Counted from the first letter of the stretch, positions 6,348-15,478 are shown. The stretch is DNA of 29,840 nucleotides from Clostridia bacterium (GCA_017509065.1 JAFWQM010000043.1:1-29840), one strand, 5' to 3'. The notes: generated by a model from the sequence alone, not told the origin. Numbers and translations are program-made.

Positions 6348-7889
6348 ATCGCCTGCCCACATTTCAGCATTACCATCCGGCAGCGGAGCAAAGGTCAATC
6401 CGCCGTTGCCGGGGCCGCTTATCAAAGCGGAGAGAAATTGTTCAGCGAATATGACCAAAGAACCAAGAATTATGCCTATAAAGCCCATGAGGTTTTGGCA
6501 AAAGGGATCCTGCTCCCGCCTCACGCGCCGAAGGAATATGCAGACCGTCAGACTTTATGGAATGCCGTAGAAAAATCGGAAAAGCAATGGAACGCCCAGC
6601 TTGCCCGGGGTTTCATCATTGCCCTACCGCGAGAACTGCCGAAAGAGCAGTATGAACCGCTGATCCGGGAGTTTTGCCAGCAGCAATTTGTCTCTAAAGG
6701 CATGATCGCCGATTACGCCATCCATGACAAAGGGGACGGCAACCCTCACGCTCACATCATGCTCACCATGCGCGCCATGGACGAGCAGGGCCAGTGGCTG
6801 CCGAAAGCAAGAAAAGTTTATGATCTGGACGCAAACGGAGAACGCATCCGATTGCCTTCCGGCAATTACAAAAGCCACAAGGAAAACACCGTGGACTGGA
6901 ACGATCCCAGCAAAGCGGAAATCTGGCGGACGGCGTGGGCTGATCTTGTGAATTTATATCTGGAACGAGCAGAAAGACCGGAGCGAATCGACCTTCGTTC
7001 CTATGCCCGACAGGGAAAAGAAGAAGCGCCGACGATTCACCTCGGCCCCGCTGTTTCCCACCTGGAGCAGAAAGGGATCCAAACGGAAATCGGAAGCTAC
7101 AACCGAGCAATCAAAGAGCACAATCGGATTCTGAAACGCCTGAAGGAACTGCTCTATTCCGTTGGGAAATGGCTCAAGGAAAAGAAAGCAGTATTGCAAA
7201 AACTGACAGAACCGGAAAAACCTCAGCCTACGATCTATGATTTTGTGATTCGCTTTGTAGAATTGCGTAAGCAAGGCCGTGCTGATTGGAGCCGGAAATC
7301 AAAAGAAACGGCTGGCGTCAACGACCTGAAATTCATGTCGTCCGTGTTCTGCTGGATGACGGAACACAATATCCGCACCCTGGACGATTTTCAGCGGTTC
7401 ATTGAGGAAAAGAAAGCGATCTTTTCAGAACTGAACACCGTGAACCGGGAAATCAGGAAAATCCAAACGGCGCTCAAGCATATCTCCGCCTTTGAAAAGA
7501 ACCAGCCGATCTACTTGCAGAGTAAGCGCGGGTTTGATTTTGTCAAAAAGAAATATGCGGAAGCCAACAAGGACGAAATCGCGGCTTACGTCAAAGCGGT
7601 GAAGTATTTGAAAGCCAATGGGATACAGGCCACCGACAAGGATAAGCTCATCTGCGAATTGAAAGGTTTGGAAGCACAACGGACAAAACTGTCCGACGTA
7701 CTGGAAAACCAGGATATTGATCCTGATCTGATTGGCCGCATTCAGTATTGCATCAAAACGGTCATGGAAACCGAAGAAGTACCAGAACATCGAATGACCA
7801 TCGAGGAACAACTGCGTCAGGTTACGCAGCAGAGGGTCAGAGAAACGGAAGTACAAAATAAACAGAACCATAATATCACGGTTCGATAA
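6348..7889 (+). CDS. MobA/MobL family relaxase, with ATC in place of the expected start codon
   Basis: Relaxases of this family nick oriT through an active-site tyrosine and lead the strand into the recipient. Reading from 6348 gives 513 residues beginning IACPHFSITIRQ, where family members begin MACPHFS. The catalytic Tyr is residue 25 in AVAGAAYQSGE, and the metal-binding histidines are in AIHDKGDGNPHAHIML (about residues 126, 134, 136). The C-terminal 300 residues are helical and charged. The frame is open back to a TGA at 6255 but has no ATG, GTG or TTG before a TTG at 6438, which would delete the tyrosine. GGTGAGG lies 5 bases before the ATC, exactly where a ribosome binding site should be. 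Either initiation occurs at ATC, weakly, or the relaxase is defective. Confidence 0.8.
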   Translation: MACPHFSITIRQRSKGQSAVAGAAYQSGEKLFSEYDQRTKNYAYKAHEVLAKGILLPPHAPKEYADRQTLWNAVEKSEKQWNAQLARGFIIALPRELPKEQYEPLIREFCQQQFVSKGMIADYAIHDKGDGNPHAHIMLTMRAMDEQGQWLPKARKVYDLDANGERIRLPSGNYKSHKENTVDWNDPSKAEIWRTAWADLVNLYLERAERPERIDLRSYARQGKEEAPTIHLGPAVSHLEQKGIQTEIGSYNRAIKEHNRILKRLKELLYSVGKWLKEKKAVLQKLTEPEKPQPTIYDFVIRFVELRKQGRADWSRKSKETAGVNDLKFMSSVFCWMTEHNIRTLDDFQRFIEEKKAIFSELNTVNREIRKIQTALKHISAFEKNQPIYLQSKRGFDFVKKKYAEANKDEIAAYVKAVKYLKANGIQATDKDKLICELKGLEAQRTKLSDVLENQDIDPDLIGRIQYCIKTVMETEEVPEHRMTIEEQLRQVTQQRVRETEVQNKQNHNITVR

Positions 7890-7972
7890 AAAGCGCGGTA
7901 AGCGCAGAAAGAAATGGAGACAGAATGTTATGAAAAACACTTATGTTGTTACATCTTTCAGGAAGGAGCGTT

Positions 7973-8194
7973 ATGTGCGGCACACCCACCATTATCCGCC
8001 CGCTGAACACGTACAGTGAGATAACAATTAAGGGAACCAAATACAAAATCCACAGCATTTTTGACGGCGAAAAGAGTTTTCAAAACCTGATGGAAGATTT
8101 GATCGTTACGAAAGCATCCCAACAGAAGACGCAGCCGAAAAAAGCTGAAAACGTCCATAATCAAGATTGCGAGGGGAACGAAATTGCGGTATAA
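7973..8194 (+). CDS. TnpW-like small transposon-encoded protein
   Basis: The 73-residue protein contains EITIKGTKYKIHSIFDGE and then a helical stretch with FQNLMEDLIVTKA, matching the short TnpW-type proteins that stand between the mobilization genes and the large serine recombinase in Tn4451-like elements. The function of the family is not established. The ATG at 7973 was chosen over a longer reading because AAGGAG lies 4-5 bases before it. The promoter of the downstream recombinase overlaps its 3' end. The C-terminus after residue 50 is charged and variable. Confidence 0.65.
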   Translation: MCGTPTIIRPLNTYSEITIKGTKYKIHSIFDGEKSFQNLMEDLIVTKASQQKTQPKKAENVHNQDCEGNEIAV

Positions 8195-8195
8195 T
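8167..8195 (+). promoter_or_regulatory. Promoter of the serine recombinase gene
   Basis: TTGCGA (8167-8172), a 17-base spacer and a perfect TATAAT (8190-8195) overlap the stop codon of the TnpW-like gene and lie about 55 bases before the recombinase ATG. The recombinase can therefore be expressed independently of the transfer genes. Confidence 0.65.
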
Positions 8196-8250
8196 ATAAG
8201 CATCCTAAAGCGATCTGCCGTTATGCTGCGCATCGGGAGGATAAAGAAAG

Positions 8251-9864
8251 ATGACGCAAACGTATAACGCAGGCATCTATTGCAGACTTTCCCGTGACGA
8301 TGAACGAATCGGGGAGAGCGTGTCCATCGAGAATCAGCGGGTACTGCTGACCCGCTATGTACAGGAACAAGGCTGGCGGCTCGTCCAAACCTACGTGGAC
8401 GACGGCGTCAGCGGAACTACATTTGACCGGCCCGGCCTGAACGCCATGATTTCCGACGTTCGGGCCGGAAAGATCAATCTGGTGATCGTAAAGGACCTAA
8501 GCCGCTTCGGAAGGGATTACATCGAGACGGGAAAATTCATCGACGTGATTTTTCCTTCTCTGAACTGCCGGTTTATTGCGCTGAACGACGGCGTGGATAC
8601 GCTTCAGCACAACAACGAAATGCTGGCCATTTTCAAGAATGTGATGAACGATTTTTACGCTCGCGATACCAGCAGCAAGATCAAGGCGGTTCGACAGTCC
8701 ACGTGCAAGACCGGGAAATACATCGGTTGTTACGCGCCATACGGTTACATCAAGGACCCTGCGGACACGCATCATTTCATCATCGACGAACCGGCAGCCG
8801 CGATTGTACGAAAAGTCTTTTCCCTGCGTCTTACAGGGATCGGATATCGGGCAATTGCCCAGAAGTTGAACGAGGAAGGGATCGTTCCCCCAAGGGATTA
8901 CTGGTATCAGTTGCTGGGGCGATCTAATCCACGCCGCAAAAACGGATTCTGGAACACGGAAACGGTGAAAAAGATCGTTCGCAACGAGGTATACTTGGGC
9001 CATATGGTGCAGAACAAACGCGGTACGGTATCCTATAAGGATCACAAACAGATCGACAAGCCGAAAGATCAGTGGATTCGGGTCGAGAATACGCATGAAC
9101 CGATCATTGATCAGGACACTTGGAATCTGGCGGTGCAGATCGACCAGATGCATACCCATCCCAGGGACAGGTCAGGAGAAGGAGTCAGCACATTCGGCGG
9201 CTTGCTGTTCTGTATGGATTGCGGCTATGCACTGCGCCATCAGTCGGAACATCACAAACGGAAGAATGGCACTGTCGCAGCCTACAGTTCGTATGTGTGC
9301 GGCAAATACTCCATGAGCGGACGAACCGCCTGTTCAACGCACAACATCTATGAAACCGCTTTGATGAAGGTTGTGCTTGCGGATATCCGTATGAAAGCAG
9401 AGCTGGTAAGCATCGACGAAAAAGCCGTGGTAGAAAAGATCACGGAAAAGATGCAGAGCCTTTCTTCCCAGGAAACAGCAGCCGTCAAAAAAACTGCCAA
9501 GGCACTGGCAAAGCGCTTGGCAGAGTTGGAGAAGCTGATTTCCGCCACCTATGAAGATAAGGTGAAAGGGGCGATCCCGGAGGCCGTCTGTGTGGAACTG
9601 CTGAACAAGTATCAGGCAGAGCGCACCGAAAAGGCGAATCAGTTGAGCGCTTTGGAGCAGCAAATGGAAGATACTCGGGCTGTTGAGAATGACGCCAAGG
9701 CATGGGCTGATCTGATCCGGCAGTATCAAAGTGTGGAAAGCCTTGATCGGGAAACCATTCTTCGCCTGATCGACAAAATCGAAATTGGCGCGGTTCGCAT
9801 CGTGGATGGACAGAAAGAACGGGATATCAGGATTCATTACAAATTCGTAGGGTACATTGGATAA
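8251..9864 (+). CDS. Large serine recombinase (TnpX-like site-specific integrase)
   Basis: The 537-residue protein catalyses excision and integration of the element. The N-terminal resolvase domain (about residues 5-150) holds the nucleophile Ser14 in IYCRLSRDDE and the arginine motif in LVIVKDLSRFGRDYIETG. A recombinase domain (about 160-290) follows with APYGYIKDP and GIGYRAIAQKLNEEGI. A zinc ribbon (about 310-365) has CMDCG and later cysteines in YVCGKYS and RTACSTH. The C-terminus is a long coiled coil (about 390-500), as in TnpX and the phage integrases. All catalytic elements are intact. The ATG has GGGAGG 10 bases upstream and a dedicated promoter. A decayed paralogue follows at once. 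Confidence 0.95.
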   Translation: MTQTYNAGIYCRLSRDDERIGESVSIENQRVLLTRYVQEQGWRLVQTYVDDGVSGTTFDRPGLNAMISDVRAGKINLVIVKDLSRFGRDYIETGKFIDVIFPSLNCRFIALNDGVDTLQHNNEMLAIFKNVMNDFYARDTSSKIKAVRQSTCKTGKYIGCYAPYGYIKDPADTHHFIIDEPAAAIVRKVFSLRLTGIGYRAIAQKLNEEGIVPPRDYWYQLLGRSNPRRKNGFWNTETVKKIVRNEVYLGHMVQNKRGTVSYKDHKQIDKPKDQWIRVENTHEPIIDQDTWNLAVQIDQMHTHPRDRSGEGVSTFGGLLFCMDCGYALRHQSEHHKRKNGTVAAYSSYVCGKYSMSGRTACSTHNIYETALMKVVLADIRMKAELVSIDEKAVVEKITEKMQSLSSQETAAVKKTAKALAKRLAELEKLISATYEDKVKGAIPEAVCVELLNKYQAERTEKANQLSALEQQMEDTRAVENDAKAWADLIRQYQSVESLDRETILRLIDKIEIGAVRIVDGQKERDIRIHYKFVGYIG

Positions 9865-9890
9865 AGACAATATCCCTTCTTAAAGGAAAA

Positions 9891-11117
9891 CTCTCTAATG
9901 AGTTTTGGGCAAAGGACACAAGCCGCAAGGTCAAGGCCGCTATCCATGCCAAGCACGCGGCAGGAGAGTGTACCGCCACCAAACCGCCCTTTGGGTATAT
10001 CAAAGACCCAGAGCATAAAAATCACATCATCGTGGATGAGGAAAACCGCTGGGTCATTGAGAAGATGTTTGATATGGCGGCGCATGGCGCGGGCACAAAG
10101 CGAATCGCCCAGGCATTGGCAAAGGAGAAAATTCCGACGCCCGGCTATACAGCCTATCAGCGATCCGGCCTATACGCCAACATCTATCGGGATGCTCCGC
10201 CGGAGAAAGCCTATGCATGGTCGATCTCAGTGGTCAGCGACATTCTGAAGGATGAAACCTACATCGGCAACAGCATCCACAACAAGCAAAGCACTGTCTC
10301 CTACAAGAACAAAAAACGGTTGAAAAAAGCGGCTGATGATTGGTTTCGGGTGGAAGGCACCCACGAACCGATCATCGACGCGGACGTGTTCTGGCAGGTG
10401 CAGGAGCAGATCACTAATCGCCGCAGGGCCATGAAGGATGCGGAACCGCAAATCTTCGCCGGTCTGCTGAAATGCGCTGATTGTGGAAGGGCCATGGCAA
10501 TTTCATCCATCACGGCGCACGCCACCTATCGCTATTACAACTGCAGCAGATACCGCAGGTTCAGCCGGATCACGGATACATGCTCCTCTCATTCCATCCG
10601 CTATGACGTGCTGTATTACCACATTCTATCCCGCATTCAGTATTGGGTGGTACAAGCCCATACCGATGAACAGGAACTTTTGCAGAAGCTGCTCAGCACA
10701 ACAGATCAGGAAAGGCAGGCTATCCTCAAAAAGTAGGCTGCTGAACTGAAAAAGGCGGAAAAGCGAAAAGAGGATGTGGATCGCCGGTTTAAGAAGCTGT
10801 ATGACGATTGGGCTGACGAGCGCATCACGGAATACAACTTCAAGATGCTGTCGCAGAAGTATCAGGCAGAACAGCAGGAGATCGACGACAAGATCAGCCA
10901 GCTTCGGGCGTCGTTGGAGAAAGAACACCAGAATGCCGAGGATGCGGAAAAGTGGATCAATCTGGTCAAACAGTACGAATATCCCACCGAACTGACCGCT
11001 GAACTGCTGAACACCCTGATTGAAAAAATCCTGATCCATGAGCCGGTGAAAAGCTCACCGGGCTTCAAAGATCAGGAAATCGAGATTTTTTACCGCTTTG
11101 TCGGTAAACTGGACTAA
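9891..11117 (+). pseudogene. Second large serine recombinase, lacking the catalytic domain and interrupted by TAG
   Basis: A single reading frame from about 9897 to 11117 encodes the second half of a serine recombinase paralogous to the intact gene before it. It starts at NEFWAKDTSRKVKAAI, which aligns to YARDTSSKIKAVRQ of the first protein near residue 145, so the whole resolvase domain with the nucleophilic serine is missing. The recombinase domain (PPFGYIKDPEHKNH), the zinc ribbon (CADCG, later cysteines) and the coiled coil are recognisable. An in-frame TAG at 10734-10736 cuts the coiled coil, after which the same frame continues to the normal end at FYRFVGKLD. No start codon or ribosome binding site is placed at its beginning. 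A deletion between the two tandem recombinase genes explains the join. Confidence 0.88.
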
Positions 11118-11149
11118 GATCACATTTTTATCGCTAAGTAAGGGCTACC

Positions 11150-11166
11150 GGGGCTGAAGAAGCCCC
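11150..11166. other. Hairpin between the mobile element and the mannosidase gene
   Basis: GGGGCT (11150-11155), loop GAAGA, AGCCCC (11161-11166) form a short stem between two convergent genes. Neither strand has a following T-run, so a terminator function is doubtful. The right boundary of the element must lie in 11118-11176, but no direct repeat with the left side was found by eye. Confidence 0.3.
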
Positions 11167-11176
11167 CTGCCTCGTA

Positions 11177-14100
11177 TTACTTCTCCCGAATCCGGAAGGA
11201 CTTAATCTCATAGGGTTTAATGACGAAGGGGATTTCCACGCCAACCTTTTCAAGCGTATTGAAGGAAACTTCCTCTTGTTTTTCCTCCAGGCCGTTGCAT
11301 TCCTCCACGGAGGCCACGGGGCGGTTCCAATAGAGGGCGGACTTGGTGCGGGCGTTATCGGTTTCGTAGACGCGGGCGATCCAGCCGTCGCCGTCCTCGG
11401 CGCGCTTGATGGTTTCCAGCATCACGTTCTGGTCGGCGGTATCGGCTAAGGAGAAGCTGTTTCCCGCCTGTCCGCCGCGCACAATGTGGGCGGGCTGGTT
11501 CAGGCAGTAAGCCTCCGGGATGGTGCCGCAGCGCCAGTCCCCGGCGTGGGGGTAAAGAGAATAGGTGAAGCGGTGCTCGCCCTGGTCGCATTCCGGGTTG
11601 GGCTCGATGCCGCTCTTGACCAGCGTCAGGCATAGGACGCCATCCTTGGCGGAATGGCCATATTTACAGTCATTGAGCAGGCTGACGCCGTAATGGCCCT
11701 CGGAAATGTCCGCCCATTTCTGGCCGCAGCTTTCAAACCGCGCCCAGTCCCAGCTGGTGTTGGTGTGGATCTTGCGCTTCACGTTGCCGAACTGGATGTC
11801 GAAGGTAGCTTCGTCGGAGTGCACGGCGGTGGGGAAGTAGACTTTCAGGATGTGCTGGTGCACGTGCCAGTCCAGCACGGTTTCAAAGTCGATGCGGCGG
11901 GTATCGGCGTAGAAGTGAATATTCTGCTTGATGGCGCAGCCGCTGATTTCCCGTTCGATCAGGAGGGTGGCGCGGACGGGGCCTTTCTCCGTCCATTCCA
12001 TGCGCCGTACATCGTCGGCATCCCAGCCCTTTTCGGAATAGTAGATATCAATGTCCCAATCGTCAAAGTAAATGGGCTTGTCCTCGTACATGCGCATGAG
12101 GTTGCCGCGCTGACCGGGCACCAGGGCGTCCCGTTCCTCTTCCTTGTCGTACAGCCGGACGATCATGCCCTGGCCGTCGAAGTCCACAGAATAGAAAGGC
12201 GTTTCGATGCTGTTTCCCTGGATGGTGAAGGGATTGCTTTCCTCGGCGGGTTCCTGGGAAACCGCATAGATTCTGTATCCCTTAGCGGGCAGGCTTTCCA
12301 AGTACGCCACCGCGCCGTCTTCCGTCTGCTGCACGGGCCATACCCGGCCTTCCCCGTCCACCAGGGAAGCGGCGTCCACCGCGCCCAAGTTCACCACCTC
12401 GTCGGCGGCGAAGCCCTTGGTGTTCACCACGGTCACGTTTTCGGAGGCGGGGGCCAACAGGGCCAGGCGCTCCTTTTCCAGCTTGGCGATTTCGGATTGC
12501 ACCTGGGCGTATTCCAGCTTGCTGACCTCGTACACCTCCCGGATGGAGGAACCGGGCAGAATGTCGTGGAACTGATTGATGAGCACGGTTTTCCAAAGGC
12601 TGTCCAGGGCCTCGGTGGGGTACGCCTTCAAGTCCCCGGTCAAAGCGGCGATGGTTTCCAGATCCATCAGGGCGATTTCCGCTTTGCGGTTGCCCCGCTT
12701 GTTCTGGCCGATGGAGGTGAGGGTGCCCCGGTGGTACTCGAAGTACAGCTCTCCTTCCCAGGTGGGCAGGCGCTTGTTATCCTTCACCCGATCCTTGAGC
12801 TCGTCAAAGAACGTGCGGGCAAAGGTCTGGCGCACCTTGGGAATGCCGGTGACGCCCTTTTCCATGCGCCGGGAGGTTTCCAGCATTTCACGGGTGGGGC
12901 CGCCGCCGCCGTCGCCGTAGCCGTAGGAGATCAGGATATCGTTGTTGATGTCCTTCTGCTGGTAGCGTTCCCAGCCGCCCATGATAGCATCGGGATGCAG
13001 CATGCCGTTGTAGGTGGTAAAGAAATTGCTGACGGGCTGGCCCACGCCCAAGGTGGTGATCAGGTGGGAAAGGATTTCCGTTCCGTCGATGCCCCGCCAC
13101 ATAAAGGTATCGTAGGGCATTTTATTGAACTGGTTCCAGGCCAGCTTGGTGGTCATGAAGTATTCAATGCCGCAGATTTTCATGATCTGGGGCAGGGCGC
13201 CGGAATAGCCGAACACGTCGGGCAGCCACAAAATCTTGTTGTCCACCCCGAATTCGTCCTTAAAGAACTTCTTTCCGTGGAGGAACTGGCGGATCAGGCT
13301 TTCGCCGGAGGTCAGATTGGTGTCGGCCTCCACCCACATGCCGCCTTCCGGCTCCCAGCGCCCGGCCTGCACCTGCTGCTTGATTTGGGCGAACAGCTCG
13401 GGATGGCGTTCCTTGAGGAAAGCGTACAGCTGGGGCTGGCTGGACATGAAGCGGTAATCGGGGTATTCGTCCATGAGCTTTAAGACCGTAGCAAAGGACC
13501 GGCATACCTTTTCCCTCGTCTGGGCCACGGTCCACCACCAGGCCACGTCGATATGGGTATGGCCGATGCAGGTGGCGATCACGTCGTCATGGCCGCCCAA
13601 TTCTTCGTACAGGTGCTTCTGGATGTACGCCCGAGCCTGACGGACGCTGGCATAGTATTCCTCGGAACAGGGATGGCGCAGGTCCAACAGGTTCACGGTA
13701 TCGTTGATCACCCGCGTTATATCCAACCGGCTCTGGCTTTCCTCCTTCATGCGGGAGAAAGCTTGCAGCGGCACCTGGATATCCCAGTACAGGCCCCGGA
13801 TCTCGGGATCGATTTCCCGCATTTCCACCATCAGGCGGAATTCGCCGTGGAGGGTGCCTGTGTAGCTTTGCAGGTTCAGCCAATACTTTTGACCTGCCTG
13901 AGCGTTCTTGGTAATCAGCACGTCCCGGTGGTTCATATCGATTCCCTGAGCCACGTCCTCGCCCACGAACAAAAGGAACTGGGGGTTCTTGGCGTCGTCC
14001 CATTCCTCGATCTGGGTGCGCACGTTCAGCCACAGGGGCTTGCCGTCAAAGGATTCAGGCACGGTGATTTGGGTGCGGAACCAGTAATGCTTATCCGGGC

Positions 14101-14287
14101 CGTACCAGTGCATGGTGCGGCAGTCAAAGGGTTCAAAGGGCGCTTCCGCCGCGGCGGCGTCCTCGGGCCGGATGAAGTTGCCTTCCTTCACTTCCCAGTT
14201 TTCGATCAGCACCTTCTGGCGCACGGATTCCTTCTTCAATTCGTCGCAGATCACCTGGGCCCGCTTATCCAGAAAAAACATGGGCAT
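11177..14287 (-). CDS. Glycoside hydrolase family 38 alpha-mannosidase
   Basis: The 1036-residue enzyme removes alpha-linked mannose, by family knowledge from N-glycan or mannan fragments. The catalytic GH38 domain starts near residue 235 with IGHTHIDVAWWW, where His245 and Asp247 bind zinc, and contains WLPDVFGYSGALPQI with the nucleophile Asp357. The N-terminal 200 residues form the jelly-roll domain of long bacterial GH38 enzymes, and the C-terminal half is the beta-sandwich region. There is no signal peptide, so it works in the cytoplasm on imported oligosaccharides. The start at 14287 has AGGGGG 10-11 bases upstream; a second ATG two codons later is possible. It is downstream of, and probably cotranscribed with, the GH130 gene. 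Confidence 0.95.
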   Translation of the reverse strand: MPMFFLDKRAQVICDELKKESVRQKVLIENWEVKEGNFIRPEDAAAAEAPFEPFDCRTMHWYGPDKHYWFRTQITVPESFDGKPLWLNVRTQIEEWDDAKNPQFLLFVGEDVAQGIDMNHRDVLITKNAQAGQKYWLNLQSYTGTLHGEFRLMVEMREIDPEIRGLYWDIQVPLQAFSRMKEESQSRLDITRVINDTVNLLDLRHPCSEEYYASVRQARAYIQKHLYEELGGHDDVIATCIGHTHIDVAWWWTVAQTREKVCRSFATVLKLMDEYPDYRFMSSQPQLYAFLKERHPELFAQIKQQVQAGRWEPEGGMWVEADTNLTSGESLIRQFLHGKKFFKDEFGVDNKILWLPDVFGYSGALPQIMKICGIEYFMTTKLAWNQFNKMPYDTFMWRGIDGTEILSHLITTLGVGQPVSNFFTTYNGMLHPDAIMGGWERYQQKDINNDILISYGYGDGGGGPTREMLETSRRMEKGVTGIPKVRQTFARTFFDELKDRVKDNKRLPTWEGELYFEYHRGTLTSIGQNKRGNRKAEIALMDLETIAALTGDLKAYPTEALDSLWKTVLINQFHDILPGSSIREVYEVSKLEYAQVQSEIAKLEKERLALLAPASENVTVVNTKGFAADEVVNLGAVDAASLVDGEGRVWPVQQTEDGAVAYLESLPAKGYRIYAVSQEPAEESNPFTIQGNSIETPFYSVDFDGQGMIVRLYDKEEERDALVPGQRGNLMRMYEDKPIYFDDWDIDIYYSEKGWDADDVRRMEWTEKGPVRATLLIEREISGCAIKQNIHFYADTRRIDFETVLDWHVHQHILKVYFPTAVHSDEATFDIQFGNVKRKIHTNTSWDWARFESCGQKWADISEGHYGVSLLNDCKYGHSAKDGVLCLTLVKSGIEPNPECDQGEHRFTYSLYPHAGDWRCGTIPEAYCLNQPAHIVRGGQAGNSFSLADTADQNVMLETIKRAEDGDGWIARVYETDNARTKSALYWNRPVASVEECNGLEEKQEEVSFNTLEKVGVEIPFVIKPYEIKSFRIREK

Positions 14288-14343
14288 TGAGACATTTCCC
14301 CCTTTATCTTGAAAGCTCTTTTTCAGTGCGGAGTGTGGAGAGT

Positions 14344-14429
14344 GGAGTGTGGAGTTATGATTTGAGCGGGTTTTATGGTCACTGAATGAAACTCGAGAAG
14401 TTGAACGTCAATATAAAACTCCACACTCC
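14344..14429. repeat. Inverted repeat GGAGTGTGGAGTT / AACTCCACACTCC between GH130 and GH38
   Basis: A perfect 13-bp inverted repeat occupies 14344-14356 and 14417-14429, with 60 bases between the arms. The left arm is preceded by a second GGAGTGTGGAG copy at about 14334-14344, so the motif is present three times. The gap between the two genes (14288-14438) is almost entirely this structure. It could be a small non-autonomous or dispersed intergenic repeat; function unknown. Confidence 0.7.
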
Positions 14430-14438
14430 AAACTCTCA

Positions 14439-15428
14439 TCAGAGCGCGTGTTCCTTTGCAAACCCGACCAGCTCGTCCACCGTGGTGAACGCAAGCCCGG
14501 TGACGGTATCGGCGCAGCCGTAATAAATGGCGATGCGGCCGGTGTCCTTATCGGTCAGGGCGGCGCAGGGGAACACCACGTTGGGCACGTCGCCCACGCA
14601 CTCGTACAGCTCCCAGGGGGCCATCAGATAATCCTTGCTGCGGTACTTTACCTTCCAGGGCTTTTCGATGTCCAGCAGGGCCGCGCCCATGCGGTACACA
14701 AAGCCGTTGCAGGTGGTGATGACGCCGTGGTAGATCAGCAGCCAGCCCTCGTCCGTTTCAATGGGCGCGGGGCCGGGGCCTACCTTGGTGGACTGCCAGG
14801 CGGACGCGTCGCTCTTGACGGTGCTGAACACGAACCGATGGCGGCCCCAGAATTCCAAATCCTTGGACTGGCTCAAATAAATATCGCCGAAGGGGGTATG
14901 GCCGTTGTCCGAGGGGCGGGAAAGCATCATGTACATGCCGTTCACCTTCCGGGGGAACAGCACGCCGTTGCGGTTAAAGGGCAGGAACGCGTTTTCCAGC
15001 TGGTGGAAGGTTTTGAAATCCTCCGTCCAGGCCACGCCGATGGTGGGGCCGTGGTAGCCGTTGCACCAAGTCACATAGTATTTGCCGTCCATCATGGTGA
15101 TGCGGGCGTCGTAGCGGTATTCCCTGGGGGCGATTTCCGCGTCCGCGCCGGTGAACTGGATGGGCTCGTCGTTGATCCGCCAATGATAGCCGTCCTTGGA
15201 GAATCCGGCGAACAGGTCCATGCTGATGGAACGGCTGTCGCACCGGAACACGCCCGCGTACCCGTCCCCGAAGGGTACCACCGCGCTGTTGAACACGCTG
15301 TTGGATCGCTTGTTGCCGTCCCGGCCGATGATGGGATTGCCGGAATAGCGCCAGATGGCTTCCTTGCACCCGGCGGGCTTATCTTGCCAGGGCATATTGG
15401 GCAAAGACTGACCAGACAGAATCCGCAT
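14439..15428 (-). CDS. Glycoside hydrolase family 130 beta-mannoside phosphorylase
   Basis: The 329-residue protein is a GH130 phosphorylase, an enzyme that cleaves beta-mannosides with phosphate to give mannose 1-phosphate. Family features visible are NPIIGRDGN near residue 31, RYDARIT with Asp107 as the likely catalytic acid, and [20 protein letters not shown] near residues 216-235 in the phosphate-binding half of the five-bladed propeller. The length is standard. The exact substrate (mannosyl-glucose, mannobiose or mannosyl-GlcNAc) cannot be fixed from motifs alone; pairing with an alpha-mannosidase favours trimmed N-glycan or mixed mannoside use. No signal peptide is present. The ATG has AAAGGGG 8 bases upstream, and a promoter is visible at 15479-15507. 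Confidence 0.92.
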   Translation of the reverse strand: MRILSGQSLPNMPWQDKPAGCKEAIWRYSGNPIIGRDGNKRSNSVFNSAVVPFGDGYAGVFRCDSRSISMDLFAGFSKDGYHWRINDEPIQFTGADAEIAPREYRYDARITMMDGKYYVTWCNGYHGPTIGVAWTEDFKTFHQLENAFLPFNRNGVLFPRKVNGMYMMLSRPSDNGHTPFGDIYLSQSKDLEFWGRHRFVFSTVKSDASAWQSTKVGPGPAPIETDEGWLLIYHGVITTCNGFVYRMGAALLDIEKPWKVKYRSKDYLMAPWELYECVGDVPNVVFPCAALTDKDTGRIAIYYGCADTVTGLAFTTVDELVGFAKEHAL

Positions 15429-15478
15429 GATAAAAACCCCTTTCCTGCGTATCGTGAAGCTGTAGTTTCATTATCCGT

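Noticed and set aside
6337..6570. GTG at 6337 as a start for the relaxase
   Set aside because: It is in a different frame from the conserved relaxase sequence and gives an unrelated short peptide.
7930..8019. A 29-codon ORF between the relaxase and the TnpW-like gene
   Set aside because: No ribosome binding site and no similarity that I recognise; it overlaps the TnpW-like gene in another frame.
10734..10736. TAG read as sense, implying stop-codon recoding
   Set aside because: The gene already lacks its N-terminal catalytic domain and start, so simple decay explains the TAG; no other gene in the window needs recoding.
11654..13483. A 609-codon open frame on the plus strand
   Set aside because: It lies wholly antisense to the GH38 mannosidase, has no ribosome binding site and shows the composition expected of a GC-rich shadow frame.
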